Part shown: one piece after another, positions 17,349 through 26,270 of the stretch
Numbering within the stretch: the stretch's first letter is position 1
How the letters are laid out: the number at the start of each line of letters is the position of its first letter
Origin: SZUA-36 sp963704855
GTDB lineage: Bacteria > Pseudomonadota > Gammaproteobacteria > Xanthomonadales > SZUA-36
DNA: 64,000 nucleotides
Direction of reading: 5' to 3'
Assembly: GCA_963704855.1 (NCBI GenBank)
Contig: CAVPHY010000010.1
Coordinates: forward strand, 124,001 to 188,000
Program-made: the position numbers and the translations under genes
The notes under the pieces: model-generated
Told to the model about the DNA's origin: nothing
The model's database searches: none
Seen by the model: only the letters and a program-made list of their open reading frames with translations

Positions 17349-18234
17349 CTTTGTTCCCCTTTAGTCCCGGAAACCCCAGGTTTTCCCGACGGGCGAAATA
17401 GGCCTCTGCCACTTTGCGTGACAGGTTTCTGACCCTGAGGATAAAACGTTGCCGCTCGGTCACTGAAATGGCCCGGCGGGCATCCAGAAGGTTAAAGGTG
17501 TGCGAGGCTTTGAGAACCTGCTCATACGCGGGCAGCGGCAAATCGAGTTCCACCAGTTTGCCGGCTTCGGCCTCACAGGTATCAAACCAGGTAAACAGGG
17601 ACGCCGTATCGGCGTGTTCAAAGTTATAGGTGGACTGCTCAACCTCATTCTGATGAAAAACTTCACCGTAGGTTACTTTTCTGCCACCCACATCGGTCCA
17701 GACGAGATCGAAGATACTATCCACGTTTTGCAAATACATGGCCAACCGCTCTAACCCGTAGGTAATTTCTCCAAGCACAGGCCGGCACTCAAGCCCGCCC
17801 GCCTGTTGGAAATAGGTGAACTGGGTTACTTCCATGCCATTGAGCCAGACCTCCCAGCCAAGACCCCACGCACCCAGCGTAGGAGACTCCCAGTTATCCT
17901 CGACAAAGCGGATATCGTGCACGGCCGGGTCAATACCGATGGCTTTCAAAGAACCCAGGTACAATTCCTGGAAGTCGTCCGGTGCCGGCTTCATAACGAC
18001 CTGGTATTGGTAGTAGTGCTGCAAGCGGTTGGGGTTTTCACCATAGCGGCCGTCAGTAGGTCTTCTGCAAGGCTGCACATAGGCCGCGTTCCAGGGTTCC
18101 GGACCGATAGAGCGCAGGAATGTTGCCGGATGAAAGGTGCCGGCACCCACTTCCATATCGAGTGGTTGTACCAAAACACAACCCTGATCTGCCCAGTAGG
18201 TTTGCAGGCAGTTGATAAAATCCTGAAAAGTCAT
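17341..18234 (-). CDS. glyQ: glycyl-tRNA synthetase alpha subunit
   Basis: A 297-residue GlyQ. Diagnostic stretches are the N-terminal TFQDFINCLQTYWADQGCV, GAGTFHPATFLR, YVQPCRRPTDGRYGENPNR and GWEVWLNGMEVTQFTYFQQ, the class II catalytic core. ATG 18234 (MTFQDF) matches the family start; the frame stays open 73 codons further upstream but that part is not GlyQ-like. It is divergent from a glutamine amidotransferase gene 69 bp away. Confidence 0.97.
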   Translation of the reverse strand: MTFQDFINCLQTYWADQGCVLVQPLDMEVGAGTFHPATFLRSIGPEPWNAAYVQPCRRPTDGRYGENPNRLQHYYQYQVVMKPAPDDFQELYLGSLKAIGIDPAVHDIRFVEDNWESPTLGAWGLGWEVWLNGMEVTQFTYFQQAGGLECRPVLGEITYGLERLAMYLQNVDSIFDLVWTDVGGRKVTYGEVFHQNEVEQSTYNFEHADTASLFTWFDTCEAEAGKLVELDLPLPAYEQVLKASHTFNLLDARRAISVTERQRFILRVRNLSRKVAEAYFARRENLGFPGLKGNKGE

Positions 18235-18303
18235 GAAAATCCCGTGGTCTGATAACCGACATATTAACCCGTTAGTATAGCCAACGCTGACCCTGGACAG
18301 AAG

Positions 18304-19047
18304 ATGAATGGACAAAAAGCATTGAAACAAATCGCCTTGATTAAAACGGGTTGCACGATTGAGGCGATCAAACCGGAATACGGTGATTTTGAAGACTGGT
18401 TTGCCGACGGCCTGGGTGTATCCGACCTGTTGCAGATCGATGTTTTCAGGCACCAGCCATTACCCGATCCCCAATGCCTGGCGGGTATCGTTATCACGGG
18501 ATCACCTGCGATGGTATCTGCACGGCTTGACTGGAGTGAACACACGGCTCAGTGGTTACGGAAGGCCGTGCAGATGGGCATCCCGGTGCTTGGAGTGTGT
18601 TACGGGCACCAATTGCTGGCACATGCGCTCGGTGGCGTCGCCGGGCCTAACCCCGCTGGTCGGCAGATTGGAACAGTAAAAGCTCAACTGATTGATAATA
18701 TTACAAATGATCCCTTGTTAGGTCACCTGCCCAGTACGTTCACCGCGCAAACCTCGCACTCTGAAGTCGTGCTGGAGTTGCCACCGGGCGCCCGCAGCCT
18801 GGCCACGAGTCCGCTGGATAAGCATTTCGCCATTCGATTTGCAGAAAGCGCCTGGGGTGTCCAGTTTCATCCTGAGTTTTCCGCCCCGGTGACCGCGGAC
18901 TACATTCGTTACAGGTCGGAAGCCTTACGCGAAGAAAGCCTGAACCCATCGCAATTACTTGGCAATATCACGGATACTCTGGAGGCGAACTCGGTGCTGA
19001 AAAAATTTACCGAACTGACACGCGATCGCGTTTCGCGCCAAGCCTGA
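18304..19047 (+). CDS. class I glutamine amidotransferase (GATase1-like)
   Basis: A 247-residue stand-alone GATase domain. The nucleophile is Cys99 in GVCYGHQLLAHALGG; the partner residues are His189 and Glu191 in FHPEFS. It resembles the GMP synthase-like amidotransferases that hydrolyse gamma-glutamyl bonds or pass ammonia to a partner. No synthetase partner is adjacent, so the substrate is unknown. GGACAG before the ATG is a weak ribosome site. Confidence 0.85.
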   Translation: MNGQKALKQIALIKTGCTIEAIKPEYGDFEDWFADGLGVSDLLQIDVFRHQPLPDPQCLAGIVITGSPAMVSARLDWSEHTAQWLRKAVQMGIPVLGVCYGHQLLAHALGGVAGPNPAGRQIGTVKAQLIDNITNDPLLGHLPSTFTAQTSHSEVVLELPPGARSLATSPLDKHFAIRFAESAWGVQFHPEFSAPVTADYIRYRSEALREESLNPSQLLGNITDTLEANSVLKKFTELTRDRVSRQA

Positions 19048-19082
19048 GCAAACGCCAAGCCATTACAGTTCCTTGTGGCTGT

Positions 19083-19532
19083 TCACTCCGCCGCCTCAAC
19101 CTTGAAAACAACACCCTCGACGCCCGTTACCCTGACATCTGTGCCCGCGGGTAAATCCGGGCCTTTAACTTTCCAGGTCGAATCGTCCACGGTCACCTTG
19201 CCCACACCATTGGTAATCGGGGCTGTGAGAGAAAAAACCCGCCCGACATATTGCTGTCCGCGACGATTCAGGTTGGGCTGGTCGGTCGCTACCGGCCGGG
19301 TTTCCCGGAACTTTCTCCAGGCCAGAACGGCCATGATGGAGGCAATTGCATACAGTATCAGCTGGGTCTCTATATCAATGGATGGGAAAACCAGCAATAT
19401 CAGGCCAACGGCGGCAGCGGCGATACCCAGCCATAGAAAAAGGAACGCCGGGGCCGTGAGTTCCAGGATCAACAGGAGCCCGGCGAGTATCCACCAGTGC
19501 CAGAAAACAACATGCTCAAACCATCCTGCCAT
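19083..19532 (-). CDS. NfeD-like membrane protein
   Basis: A 149-residue NfeD-like protein. Three hydrophobic segments (about 10-32, 34-50 and 57-70) are followed by a soluble OB-fold domain with YVGRVFSLTAPITNGVGKVTVDD. NfeD proteins partner SPFH/stomatin proteins, and this gene starts 2 bp after its SPFH neighbour ends. Role: membrane domain organisation or quality control, inferred from the family. Confidence 0.9.
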   Translation of the reverse strand: MAGWFEHVVFWHWWILAGLLLILELTAPAFLFLWLGIAAAAVGLILLVFPSIDIETQLILYAIASIMAVLAWRKFRETRPVATDQPNLNRRGQQYVGRVFSLTAPITNGVGKVTVDDSTWKVKGPDLPAGTDVRVTGVEGVVFKVEAAE

Positions 19533-19534
19533 GG

Positions 19535-20470
19535 TCAGGCTCCTCTGCCGGGTTTATCGCTGATCACCGATTTGGCAATCTCAGTGATACCCGCCAGGCT
19601 GCCGAGGATACCGGTGGTTTCCATCGGTAACAGCAAGGTTTTCTGGTTCGGGCTGGTGGCAAAAGTTTTCAGCGCATCAACATACTTTTGCGCAACGAAG
19701 TAGTTAATTGCCTGCATATCACCCGCAGCAATTGCCTCAGAAACCATGGTTGTTGCTTTGGCTTCTGCCTCGGCTAAACGTTCACGGGCTTCAGCATCCC
19801 TGAAAGCAGCCTCTTTGCGGCCTTCAGCATCCAGAACGATGGCCTGTTTCTGACCTTCGGCTTTCAGGATTTCCGCTTGGCGAAAACCTTCTGCCTCGAG
19901 AATATTGGCGCGCTTTTCACGTTCAGCCTTCATTTGCCTGGCCATGGCATTGACCAGATCCATGGGTGGTGTAATGTCCTTGATCTCGATACGCGTTACC
20001 TTCAGGCCCCACGGTGTCGTCGCCTCATCAACCACGCTCAGAAGCTGAGCATTGATGGTATCGCGCTTTGACAGGGCGTCGTCCAGGTCCATTGAGCCGA
20101 GGACCGTACGGATGTTGGTGACCACCAGGTTAAGAATGGCGTGCTCAAGGCGATGTACTTCATATGCCGCCTTGGCGGCATCCAGCACCTGGAAAAATAC
20201 CACACCATCCACCGTCAAAACCGCGTTATCTTTGGAAATTACTTCTTGTGACGGCACATCCAGCACTTGTTCCATCATGTTAATGCGCCGTCCGACTCGG
20301 TTTATAAACGGAATCATGAGATTAAAACCGGGACGAAAGGTGGTGCTGTATTTACCGAAACGTTCTATCGTGTATTCGAAACCCTGCCGGACGATAATGA
20401 CCGCCTTTCGAATGATGATAACAGCGAGAAATACCAGAATGACTGTTGTGATTAATGCGTTTTCTAACAT
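19535..20470 (-). CDS. qmcA: SPFH/band 7 protein (QmcA/stomatin-like)
   Basis: A 311-residue SPFH protein. It has one N-terminal membrane anchor (about 6-28), the band 7 domain with ERFGKYSTTFRPGFNLMIPF, PSQEVISKDNAVLTVDGVVFF and IEIKDITPP, then a long charged coiled coil rich in AEREKRANILEAEG repeats (about 190-260). Such proteins form large membrane cages with protease or NfeD partners. nfeD follows immediately. Confidence 0.92.
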   Translation of the reverse strand: MLENALITTVILVFLAVIIIRKAVIIVRQGFEYTIERFGKYSTTFRPGFNLMIPFINRVGRRINMMEQVLDVPSQEVISKDNAVLTVDGVVFFQVLDAAKAAYEVHRLEHAILNLVVTNIRTVLGSMDLDDALSKRDTINAQLLSVVDEATTPWGLKVTRIEIKDITPPMDLVNAMARQMKAEREKRANILEAEGFRQAEILKAEGQKQAIVLDAEGRKEAAFRDAEARERLAEAEAKATTMVSEAIAAGDMQAINYFVAQKYVDALKTFATSPNQKTLLLPMETTGILGSLAGITEIAKSVISDKPGRGA

Positions 20471-20667
20471 TTCAAACCCTCTTTTAAACTTGAAGCAGGT
20501 AGGGGTAACTCATCATAATTAATTATTTTCTCCGATAAAAAGAATATCAGAATCCTGCAGGCCCAGGATGCGCCAGAAGTCACTGGCAAAACGGACACGA
20601 CAGGCACGAATATGTGTGATGAACAAGACACGCTGTTTTCCAGTAACCGGGCGCTGACCTGGGGCTT

Positions 20668-21684
20668 TTGTTTGCGGTCGGAACCAGAGGGTTCGCACTT
20701 CCAAGGTATGCAAGGGGCTGGTTTTGCCAGTTATATCGTGTTCAGGTGAAGAACCCTTATCTTCAATTGCAGGCTTCGGGCTGGCCTGAACTCGCGGAAC
20801 TTGCCTGGAAAAGCCTTGGAAGCAACACACACGGCGATCTGCCGCGCTGGTTGGAGACCATTGTTTCCCTGCCAGAGGGTGACGGCTCCAGGCAACTGGA
20901 CCAAGACGCTCCGGTATTGGGACAACCGCAGGGTGATCCGGCGGTGTTGCGTCGCAAGCTGATGAACTTACATCCCTGGCGCAAGGGACCGTTGGAGTTG
21001 GCTGGTGTCAGAATCGATACAGAGTGGCGCTCCGACAGGAAATGGCGACGGCTCCAGCCCTACCTGGACCTCAGCGGGCAACGTGTTCTGGATATTGGCT
21101 GTGGCAACGGCTATTTCGGTTTGCGGATGCTGGCAGATGGCGCACAACTGGTCGTGGGTATTGATCCGACGCTGGTTTTTGTCATGCAGTGGCTGGCGAT
21201 GCAAAAGCTCAGCCCCGGCTTGAACAACTATGTGCTCCCGCTGGGTATTGAAGACCTGCCCAAAGGTACCACGGGCTTTGATAGTGTTTTTTCAATGGGT
21301 GTTTTATACCATCGGCGCAAACCGGTGGAGCATCTTGAACAGCTGAAAAAACTGGCTCGGCCCGGTGGCCAGCTTGTACTTGAGACCCTGGTTCTTGCGG
21401 GAGAAGGGAAAACAACACTGAACCCGGCGGGTCGCTATGCACGAATGCGTAATGTGCATTCCATTCCCACGATGGCGATGTTGGATGACTGGCTGGAGCA
21501 GGCGGGTTTACCTGCTGCGCAGGTGCTTGATTTGACCGCGACCACCACCGATGAACAGCGCAGCACCGAGTGGATGACTTTTGAGTCCTTGCGTGAGTGC
21601 CTTGATATTGACAACCCGTCAATAACAGTTGAAGGATATCCTGCGCCCGTCAGGGCTGCATTGTTGATTCAGCTTGGAAAGTAG
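20668..21684 (+). CDS. cmoB: tRNA U34 carboxymethyltransferase CmoB
   Basis: A SAM-fold enzyme that makes cmo5U34 in tRNA from carboxy-SAM. Diagnostic motifs are LMNLHPWRKGP, IDTEWRSDRKW, VLDIGCGNGYF, VGIDPT, FSMGVLYHRRKP, TLVLAGEG, YARMRNVHSIPT and TVEGYPAPVRAALL. The start is unresolved: homology continues upstream of the first good in-frame GTG (20746), but only a TTG (20668) is available before it, and no strong ribosome site is seen. No cmoA is adjacent. Confidence 0.93.
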   Translation: MFAVGTRGFALPRYARGWFCQLYRVQVKNPYLQLQASGWPELAELAWKSLGSNTHGDLPRWLETIVSLPEGDGSRQLDQDAPVLGQPQGDPAVLRRKLMNLHPWRKGPLELAGVRIDTEWRSDRKWRRLQPYLDLSGQRVLDIGCGNGYFGLRMLADGAQLVVGIDPTLVFVMQWLAMQKLSPGLNNYVLPLGIEDLPKGTTGFDSVFSMGVLYHRRKPVEHLEQLKKLARPGGQLVLETLVLAGEGKTTLNPAGRYARMRNVHSIPTMAMLDDWLEQAGLPAAQVLDLTATTTDEQRSTEWMTFESLRECLDIDNPSITVEGYPAPVRAALLIQLGK

Positions 21685-21731
21685 ACCACCAATTGCGCAA
21701 TATAGAATATACCAAACAGGAGATGAGAACG

Positions 21732-22226
21732 ATGAGCTACTCAACACCCGATATTTGCGATGAGTTTCCAGACCGGTTACAGGTGCTTGATCCATTGTTC
21801 ACCGAATATGGTGGCAAGGATAAGTTCAGTGGAGAGATTGTTACTATCAAGTGCTTTGAGGACAACTCCCTGGTCAAAACCACCCTGGGCCAGGAAGGTC
21901 ACGGTAAGGTCCTGGTGGTGGATGGTGGTGGCTCCTTACGCTGTGCTTTGCTGGGTGATCTGCTGGGTGCAATGGCGGTGAAAAATGGCTGGCAGGGGGT
22001 GCTTATCAATGGCTGCGTTCGTGATGTGGAGATTCTCAAGGGCATGGATCTCGGTGTGCGGGCGCTCAAATGCTATCCGCTTAAATCCAAAAAACGCGAT
22101 GAAGGCCAACTCGATATAGCGGTCAGGTTTGCAGGCGCCAGTTTTGAACCGGGTCAGTATCTCTATGCCGATGAAAACGGCATCGTGGTCGCCAGTGAAA
22201 ATCTTGGCCTGACTGCAAAAGGCTAG
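21732..22226 (+). CDS. rraA: RraA family protein (RNase E regulator-like)
   Basis: A 164-residue RraA fold protein starting MSYSTPDICDEF, the family start, with AGGAG 9 nt upstream. Motifs include VVDGGGSLRCALLGDLLG and GVLINGCVRDVEIL. In E. coli RraA inhibits RNase E. Other family members are aldolases (HMG/OAA aldolase), and the GCVRD Arg-Asp pair used by those enzymes is present, so activity cannot be settled by sequence. It is 47 bp after cmoB. Confidence 0.9.
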   Translation: MSYSTPDICDEFPDRLQVLDPLFTEYGGKDKFSGEIVTIKCFEDNSLVKTTLGQEGHGKVLVVDGGGSLRCALLGDLLGAMAVKNGWQGVLINGCVRDVEILKGMDLGVRALKCYPLKSKKRDEGQLDIAVRFAGASFEPGQYLYADENGIVVASENLGLTAKG

Positions 22227-22233
22227 GGCTTTT

Positions 22234-23394
22234 TCACGTCGCTCTCGGGCGACTTAAAATTGGCCAATACACCCAGGTAAAAATCGCAAATGACAGGATC
22301 CACCCCGTTGCGGCCAGGTCGATCATCAGCATGAAAGAACCGCCACTCAGTGGCCCCAGCACCCGCACAAGTACGGCCAGCGTCAATAGCCAGTAAGCGA
22401 ATACCGTTGGCCGTGCAGCCTCTAACGGCCTGCCGGTATGACCCAGCGCGACCCGTGTCGTTACCGCAAGAACCATGCTGCCGATGGCGCCCATGGTCAG
22501 CGCGTGCAGGGCTGCGGTTGGCGTAAACAACCAACCGAAAACGGCGCAGCCCAACAGGGCATAACCGACGGGCAGCCACAGGTATGCGATATGCAGCACA
22601 AACAACAAGGGGTTGGATGTCGTTGCCAGCCCCTTCCAGCGACTGAGCCTCAAGCCGTGTACAGCGGCGGCGGCAAAAGCCAATACACCGGTTAAAGGAT
22701 ACATGGGTATGAAACTGGCGGTCAGACCAACGAGCAGTGTAAGCGCCAGTGCGGTCCGGTTGACGCCATCGCTGTTGACGGGCATCTGATCCTGACCCTG
22801 TTGGCGTAACCAGTTGCCCGTGAAGCTTGGCACGATACGCCCCGCAATGATGGTGACCAGCAGCACAAGCGTGTGAATTAAGAGGTAAATGGCCAGGCGG
22901 TCACCACCAGGCAGCCATTGACCGGCGCCGAGGTGGTATAGGGCATTCAGACTGGCCACTGCGAAAATAATGACAACCAGCGGGTAATTGCGCCGGTTGC
23001 GGGAACTGATGATCTCACGGCCGAGCAGACTGCCGAGCAGTACAGGGAAAAGCATATCCAGCGTGAAAACCAGGCTGGCCGGTAGCCAGGTGGCAAGTAA
23101 CATCGCCAACCTGCCAGCTAGCCAACTCATCACCAGCAGGGCCAGTGGTGTGCCGTGGACAGCGGGTCGCCCGGTCCAGTTGGCAACGGCTGTCAGTGTG
23201 AACCCAGCGACTGCGGCCATCGCAAAACCGATCAGCATTTCATGGCTGTGCCAAAGCGGTGTCGCGCCGGGCAAGCCCGAGCCATGCAGGGTCATGACCC
23301 ACAAAAACATGATCAACATTGCGAAAACACCGTTGAAAAGAAAGAACGGCCGGAATGCGTAACTGATCAGGACTGGTGTGTTTTTTGCGCTCAT
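22234..23394 (-). CDS. nnrS: NnrS family haem-copper membrane protein
   Basis: A 386-residue membrane protein of the NnrS family with about 12 hydrophobic segments. Family histidines appear in LWHSHEMLIGFAMAAVAGF and in the HALTMGAIGSMVLAVTTRVALGHTGR region. NnrS is linked to nitric oxide tolerance and denitrification. No other nitrogen-oxide gene is nearby, so it may act as stand-alone NO protection. Convergent with rraA, 7 bp apart. Confidence 0.92.
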   Translation of the reverse strand: MSAKNTPVLISYAFRPFFLFNGVFAMLIMFLWVMTLHGSGLPGATPLWHSHEMLIGFAMAAVAGFTLTAVANWTGRPAVHGTPLALLVMSWLAGRLAMLLATWLPASLVFTLDMLFPVLLGSLLGREIISSRNRRNYPLVVIIFAVASLNALYHLGAGQWLPGGDRLAIYLLIHTLVLLVTIIAGRIVPSFTGNWLRQQGQDQMPVNSDGVNRTALALTLLVGLTASFIPMYPLTGVLAFAAAAVHGLRLSRWKGLATTSNPLLFVLHIAYLWLPVGYALLGCAVFGWLFTPTAALHALTMGAIGSMVLAVTTRVALGHTGRPLEAARPTVFAYWLLTLAVLVRVLGPLSGGSFMLMIDLAATGWILSFAIFTWVYWPILSRPRAT

Positions 23395-23451
23395 GGCGGC
23401 GAAGGGTGGCGGTACAATCCGCCGGTCACAACGACGTGGATCAACAAACCG

Positions 23452-23778
23452 TTAATCCGGGCTACGGGCGCTTTGTTGAAACTCAAAGGCTTCCACGCAT
23501 TCGGGCAGATCGTAGTATAACGGGGCGTGCCTACCCGTTCGTTCGCCGTGATCCGCATAGAATTGCTCACACTCTTCCAGGCTGGGCAATTCATTATTCG
23601 TTACACATTCTGCGATATATTCCTTTCGCATCGGCACCAGTAGTTTTTGGCGTTCAACCTCGCAGGCGGCATCCAACCGGGCCTGTTTCGCCTCGCGGGA
23701 CTCCTCCGCAAGTGCGTTACCGGAAAGAAACAAGATAAACACAATAGAGAATAGAACCTGAACATTTTTCATCATCAA
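23452..23778 (-). CDS. small exported protein of unknown function
   Basis: 108 residues with a clear signal peptide (hydrophobic 8-20, cleavage likely after ALA-E) and a charged mature part with four cysteines (ACEVER, ECVTNNE, LEECEQF, PECVEAF), enough for two disulfides in the periplasm. I do not recognise a family. The start could be any of the first three Met codons. It lies between nnrS and a LOG gene on the same strand. Confidence 0.7.
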   Translation of the reverse strand: MMMKNVQVLFSIVFILFLSGNALAEESREAKQARLDAACEVERQKLLVPMRKEYIAECVTNNELPSLEECEQFYADHGERTGRHAPLYYDLPECVEAFEFQQSARSPD

Positions 23779-23813
23779 CCTCCTGGCTTGATAGGTCTAT
23801 CTTACCCAACCGC

Positions 23814-24401
23814 TTACAATTCGTCTTCACCCACCCATTTACGAACCCTGGGTGCGCGATAGGAAGCAAACTGATCCAGCAGAACCCCGGGATCACCGGC
23901 TTCGATCAACATCGGGCGGCAAAGGCGGTTAACAAACTCCTGTTCGAAAGCGTTTTCCAAAAAACTGATCAGGTGATCGTAATAGCCTTCTATATTTAAC
24001 AGGCCACAGGGTTTCTCATGGAAGCCCAGTTGTGCCCAGGTCAGTATTTCAAATATCTCCTCCAGCGTTCCCCAGCCACCCGGGAGGGCGACGAAACCAT
24101 CGGATAGTTCCGCCATCATGGCTTTGCGTTCGTGCATGGATGAAACAACGTGCAGCTCGGTCAGCTTGCTGTGTGCGACCTCCTTTACAGCCAGGCTCCT
24201 GGGAATAACCCCGATGGCCTCACCGCCCGCCGCAAGTACTGCATCGGCAACGACACCCATGACACCCACGGCAGCCCCGCCATACACCAGGCCGATGCCA
24301 CGTTCACACATCACTTTTGCAAGCGCGGATGCTGCGTGTGAATAAGCCGGGTTCTTGCCCGAACTGGAACCACAATACACACAGATATTTTTGATCTTCA
24401 C
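23814..24401 (-). CDS. LOG family nucleotide hydrolase (TIGR00730)
   Basis: A 195-residue Rossmann-like protein of the LOG / former lysine decarboxylase-like family. It shows VYCGSSSG near the start, GLVYGGAAVGVMG, and the catalytic PGGWGTLEE motif (about residues 106-114). Members cleave ribose-5-phosphate from nucleoside monophosphates. The ATG overlaps the stop of the amidase gene by 4 bp (ATGA), so the two are co-translated. Confidence 0.92.
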   Translation of the reverse strand: MKIKNICVYCGSSSGKNPAYSHAASALAKVMCERGIGLVYGGAAVGVMGVVADAVLAAGGEAIGVIPRSLAVKEVAHSKLTELHVVSSMHERKAMMAELSDGFVALPGGWGTLEEIFEILTWAQLGFHEKPCGLLNIEGYYDHLISFLENAFEQEFVNRLCRPMLIEAGDPGVLLDQFASYRAPRVRKWVGEDEL

Positions 24402-24967
24402 GAGTTATTGGCCTCTAAACGCAGGAGTGAAGTTTTTTGCATGAGCTCCAGCCACGGAAACAACGGACCGGGATCCAGTTTCCGCCTGATCATGATGTCG
24501 GGCGCATCCTCCGAGGCAATCATCCCGGTATCCAGATCCTCATGCCCGGCGATCTTTTCAAGCCCGGGAAACTGTGTCTGCAGGTGCTCCAGCAGGGCCA
24601 CCAATGCCCCTATCTGCTGGTCGCAATATGGCTCTGACATCTGCTGATGACTGCAGTGAAACCAGTCAGGGTATCGTCCGTTGTTGACCAGTTCTATACC
24701 GATACTGTGAGGGTTAAAACCACGGACATGGTGGGCGATGCGGTCGAGCGGCACCCATTGTTCAATACGCCCGTCACGGTCAATATAAAAGTGCCCGCAG
24801 TTGCCGGTCCGGGTCTCCGGGTAATGCACTCTTTCACCGTAAACCCGCGCCATGGCCAGGTCTGGCAGCTCGGTACAGTGGATAACAACCAGGTCGATCT
24901 CACCGGTGTAGCGGTCTTCCAGGCGGTCTACATAGGGCAATGGGCGTTGAAGAATATCCAGGCTCAT
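24398..24967 (-). CDS. AmpD-like N-acetylmuramoyl-L-alanine amidase
   Basis: A 189-residue amidase_2 domain protein without a signal peptide. The zinc and catalytic residues are recognisable: VVIHCTE near the start, GNCGHFYIDRDGRIEQWV, HHVRGFNPHSIGIELVNNG, and the C-terminal GHEDLDTG...RRKLDPGPLFPW. It has a short insert before the DPGP motif compared with E. coli AmpD. It likely cleaves cytoplasmic anhydro-muropeptides or tidies peptidoglycan. ATG 24967 overlaps the lipoprotein stop (ATGA); a GTG 15 bp earlier is less likely. Confidence 0.88.
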   Translation of the reverse strand: MSLDILQRPLPYVDRLEDRYTGEIDLVVIHCTELPDLAMARVYGERVHYPETRTGNCGHFYIDRDGRIEQWVPLDRIAHHVRGFNPHSIGIELVNNGRYPDWFHCSHQQMSEPYCDQQIGALVALLEHLQTQFPGLEKIAGHEDLDTGMIASEDAPDIMIRRKLDPGPLFPWLELMQKTSLLRLEANNS

Positions 24968-25155
24968 GGATCTTTGGGGCACGGACCAAGCGTGTCCCCG
25001 TGGTTTTGGTGGACGAATGAGTCAGCCGTGGACACGGCCTGGGTGTGACCCTTGTGACAAACAAGCTGCTGGCCATACACACGCTTCTCTATAGTGTCAT
25101 CAGTTACACAACCCAAAAGGGTGGTCAGGCAGATCAGAATATAAACAATACGCAT
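24964..25155 (-). CDS. small lipoprotein of unknown function
   Basis: 63 residues: MRIVYILICLTTLLG followed by lipobox Cys16, so it should be a membrane-anchored lipoprotein. The mature part is short and polar with two more cysteines (LVCHKGH and GPCPKDP). No family recognised. Its stop overlaps the amidase start (ATGA), which supports real translation and a joint function in the envelope. Confidence 0.68.
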   Translation of the reverse strand: MRIVYILICLTTLLGCVTDDTIEKRVYGQQLVCHKGHTQAVSTADSFVHQNHGDTLGPCPKDP

Positions 25156-25194
25156 GGGTTTTACCCACAGTTCAAGCAGTAAAGTCATTATGAC

Positions 25195-26175
25195 CTAGCC
25201 CTGCGACAATAGAAAACGTAGGTCGATGATGGCGGCATTGGCCCTTGATATGTAATTGGCCATGACCAGTGAATGGTTGGCAAATGCGCCAAACTTATCA
25301 CCATTCAAGACCATCGGTGCGTGCAGCGCATCCTGGGTTGATTCCAGTTCACGGATAATCTGACGGTAGCTGATCAACGCGTTTTTCTTACGCAATACAT
25401 CGTGAAAATCGACTTCCATTGCCTTTAAAAAATGGATCAGCGCCCAGGTACTGCCACGGGTTTCATAAAACACATCGTCAATCTTGAACCAGGATGTTTT
25501 TACATCCATCCGGTCCGGTGTCATGGTCGATTGGGTCGCGGCAGAGTCACCCGCCAGGTCGGTGTTGAGACGCTCCTGGCCAACACTGGCTGAGAGGCGC
25601 TGGGATAAGGAACCCAACCGTTTTTCGACCAGTTCCAGCCACGTCCGAAGGTTATCGGCACGTGCGTAAAACTGGGCATCAGGCTGGGCGGGGTCTGACA
25701 GGCGTGTCAGGTACGCCTCGAGTGACTCCATGGCTTTTTCATAGCGGCCTTCGGTGTCGGGCGGAAACCAACGATCACCGGAATAGTGGAAAAGCGGATC
25801 CGCCTCGGACAGGTCGGGATCTTCGGCCGACTGTGTCTGTGAGCGGCTGATATCATTACGCAAGACACGGGCGAGGTCACGAATCTGTGTCAGCGCACCC
25901 AATTCCCAGTTCGGAACATTATCGAGAAAGACCCACGGCGGCATGATGTCATTTGACATGTAGCCGCCACGTTTATTCAGCATGACATTGGCCACTTCGA
26001 GCAACGCAGACGTTGTGGTGGTGCCGGTTACATTGGCGTGGTTATGTATTTCGGCATGAAGCCGGGCGCGCTCAACCGGGTCGAATAAATCCGGCTCGTG
26101 GTTAAGCCAGAACATCATTCCAGCGCAGATGAACAAGAGTACAGCGGGAACAGCAATCCAGAATTTGTATTTCAT
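25195..26175 (-). CDS. DUF2333 family membrane-anchored protein
   Basis: A 326-residue protein with one N-terminal membrane segment (about 6-25) and a soluble, mostly helical domain. The run TTTTSALLEVANVMLNKRGG and the DIMPPWVFLDNVPNWELGAL segment fit the DUF2333 family of proteobacterial periplasmic proteins of unknown role. It is upstream of the lipoprotein-amidase-LOG set, 39 bp away, and may belong to the same transcript. Confidence 0.85.
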   Translation of the reverse strand: MKYKFWIAVPAVLLFICAGMMFWLNHEPDLFDPVERARLHAEIHNHANVTGTTTTSALLEVANVMLNKRGGYMSNDIMPPWVFLDNVPNWELGALTQIRDLARVLRNDISRSQTQSAEDPDLSEADPLFHYSGDRWFPPDTEGRYEKAMESLEAYLTRLSDPAQPDAQFYARADNLRTWLELVEKRLGSLSQRLSASVGQERLNTDLAGDSAATQSTMTPDRMDVKTSWFKIDDVFYETRGSTWALIHFLKAMEVDFHDVLRKKNALISYRQIIRELESTQDALHAPMVLNGDKFGAFANHSLVMANYISRANAAIIDLRFLLSQG

Positions 26176-26270
26176 AATGAGTGAAGATACCAGATTCTCA
26201 GCCAGATGCGAGTGCCGGAAGTTACCTGCCTGGGACAGGCCGAATACAGGGCGCCTGAAACTGCTTCAAA

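Noticed and set aside
20519..20830. 103-codon minus-strand frame upstream of and inside cmoB
   Set aside because: Much of it is antisense to cmoB; no ribosome site and no recognisable motif.
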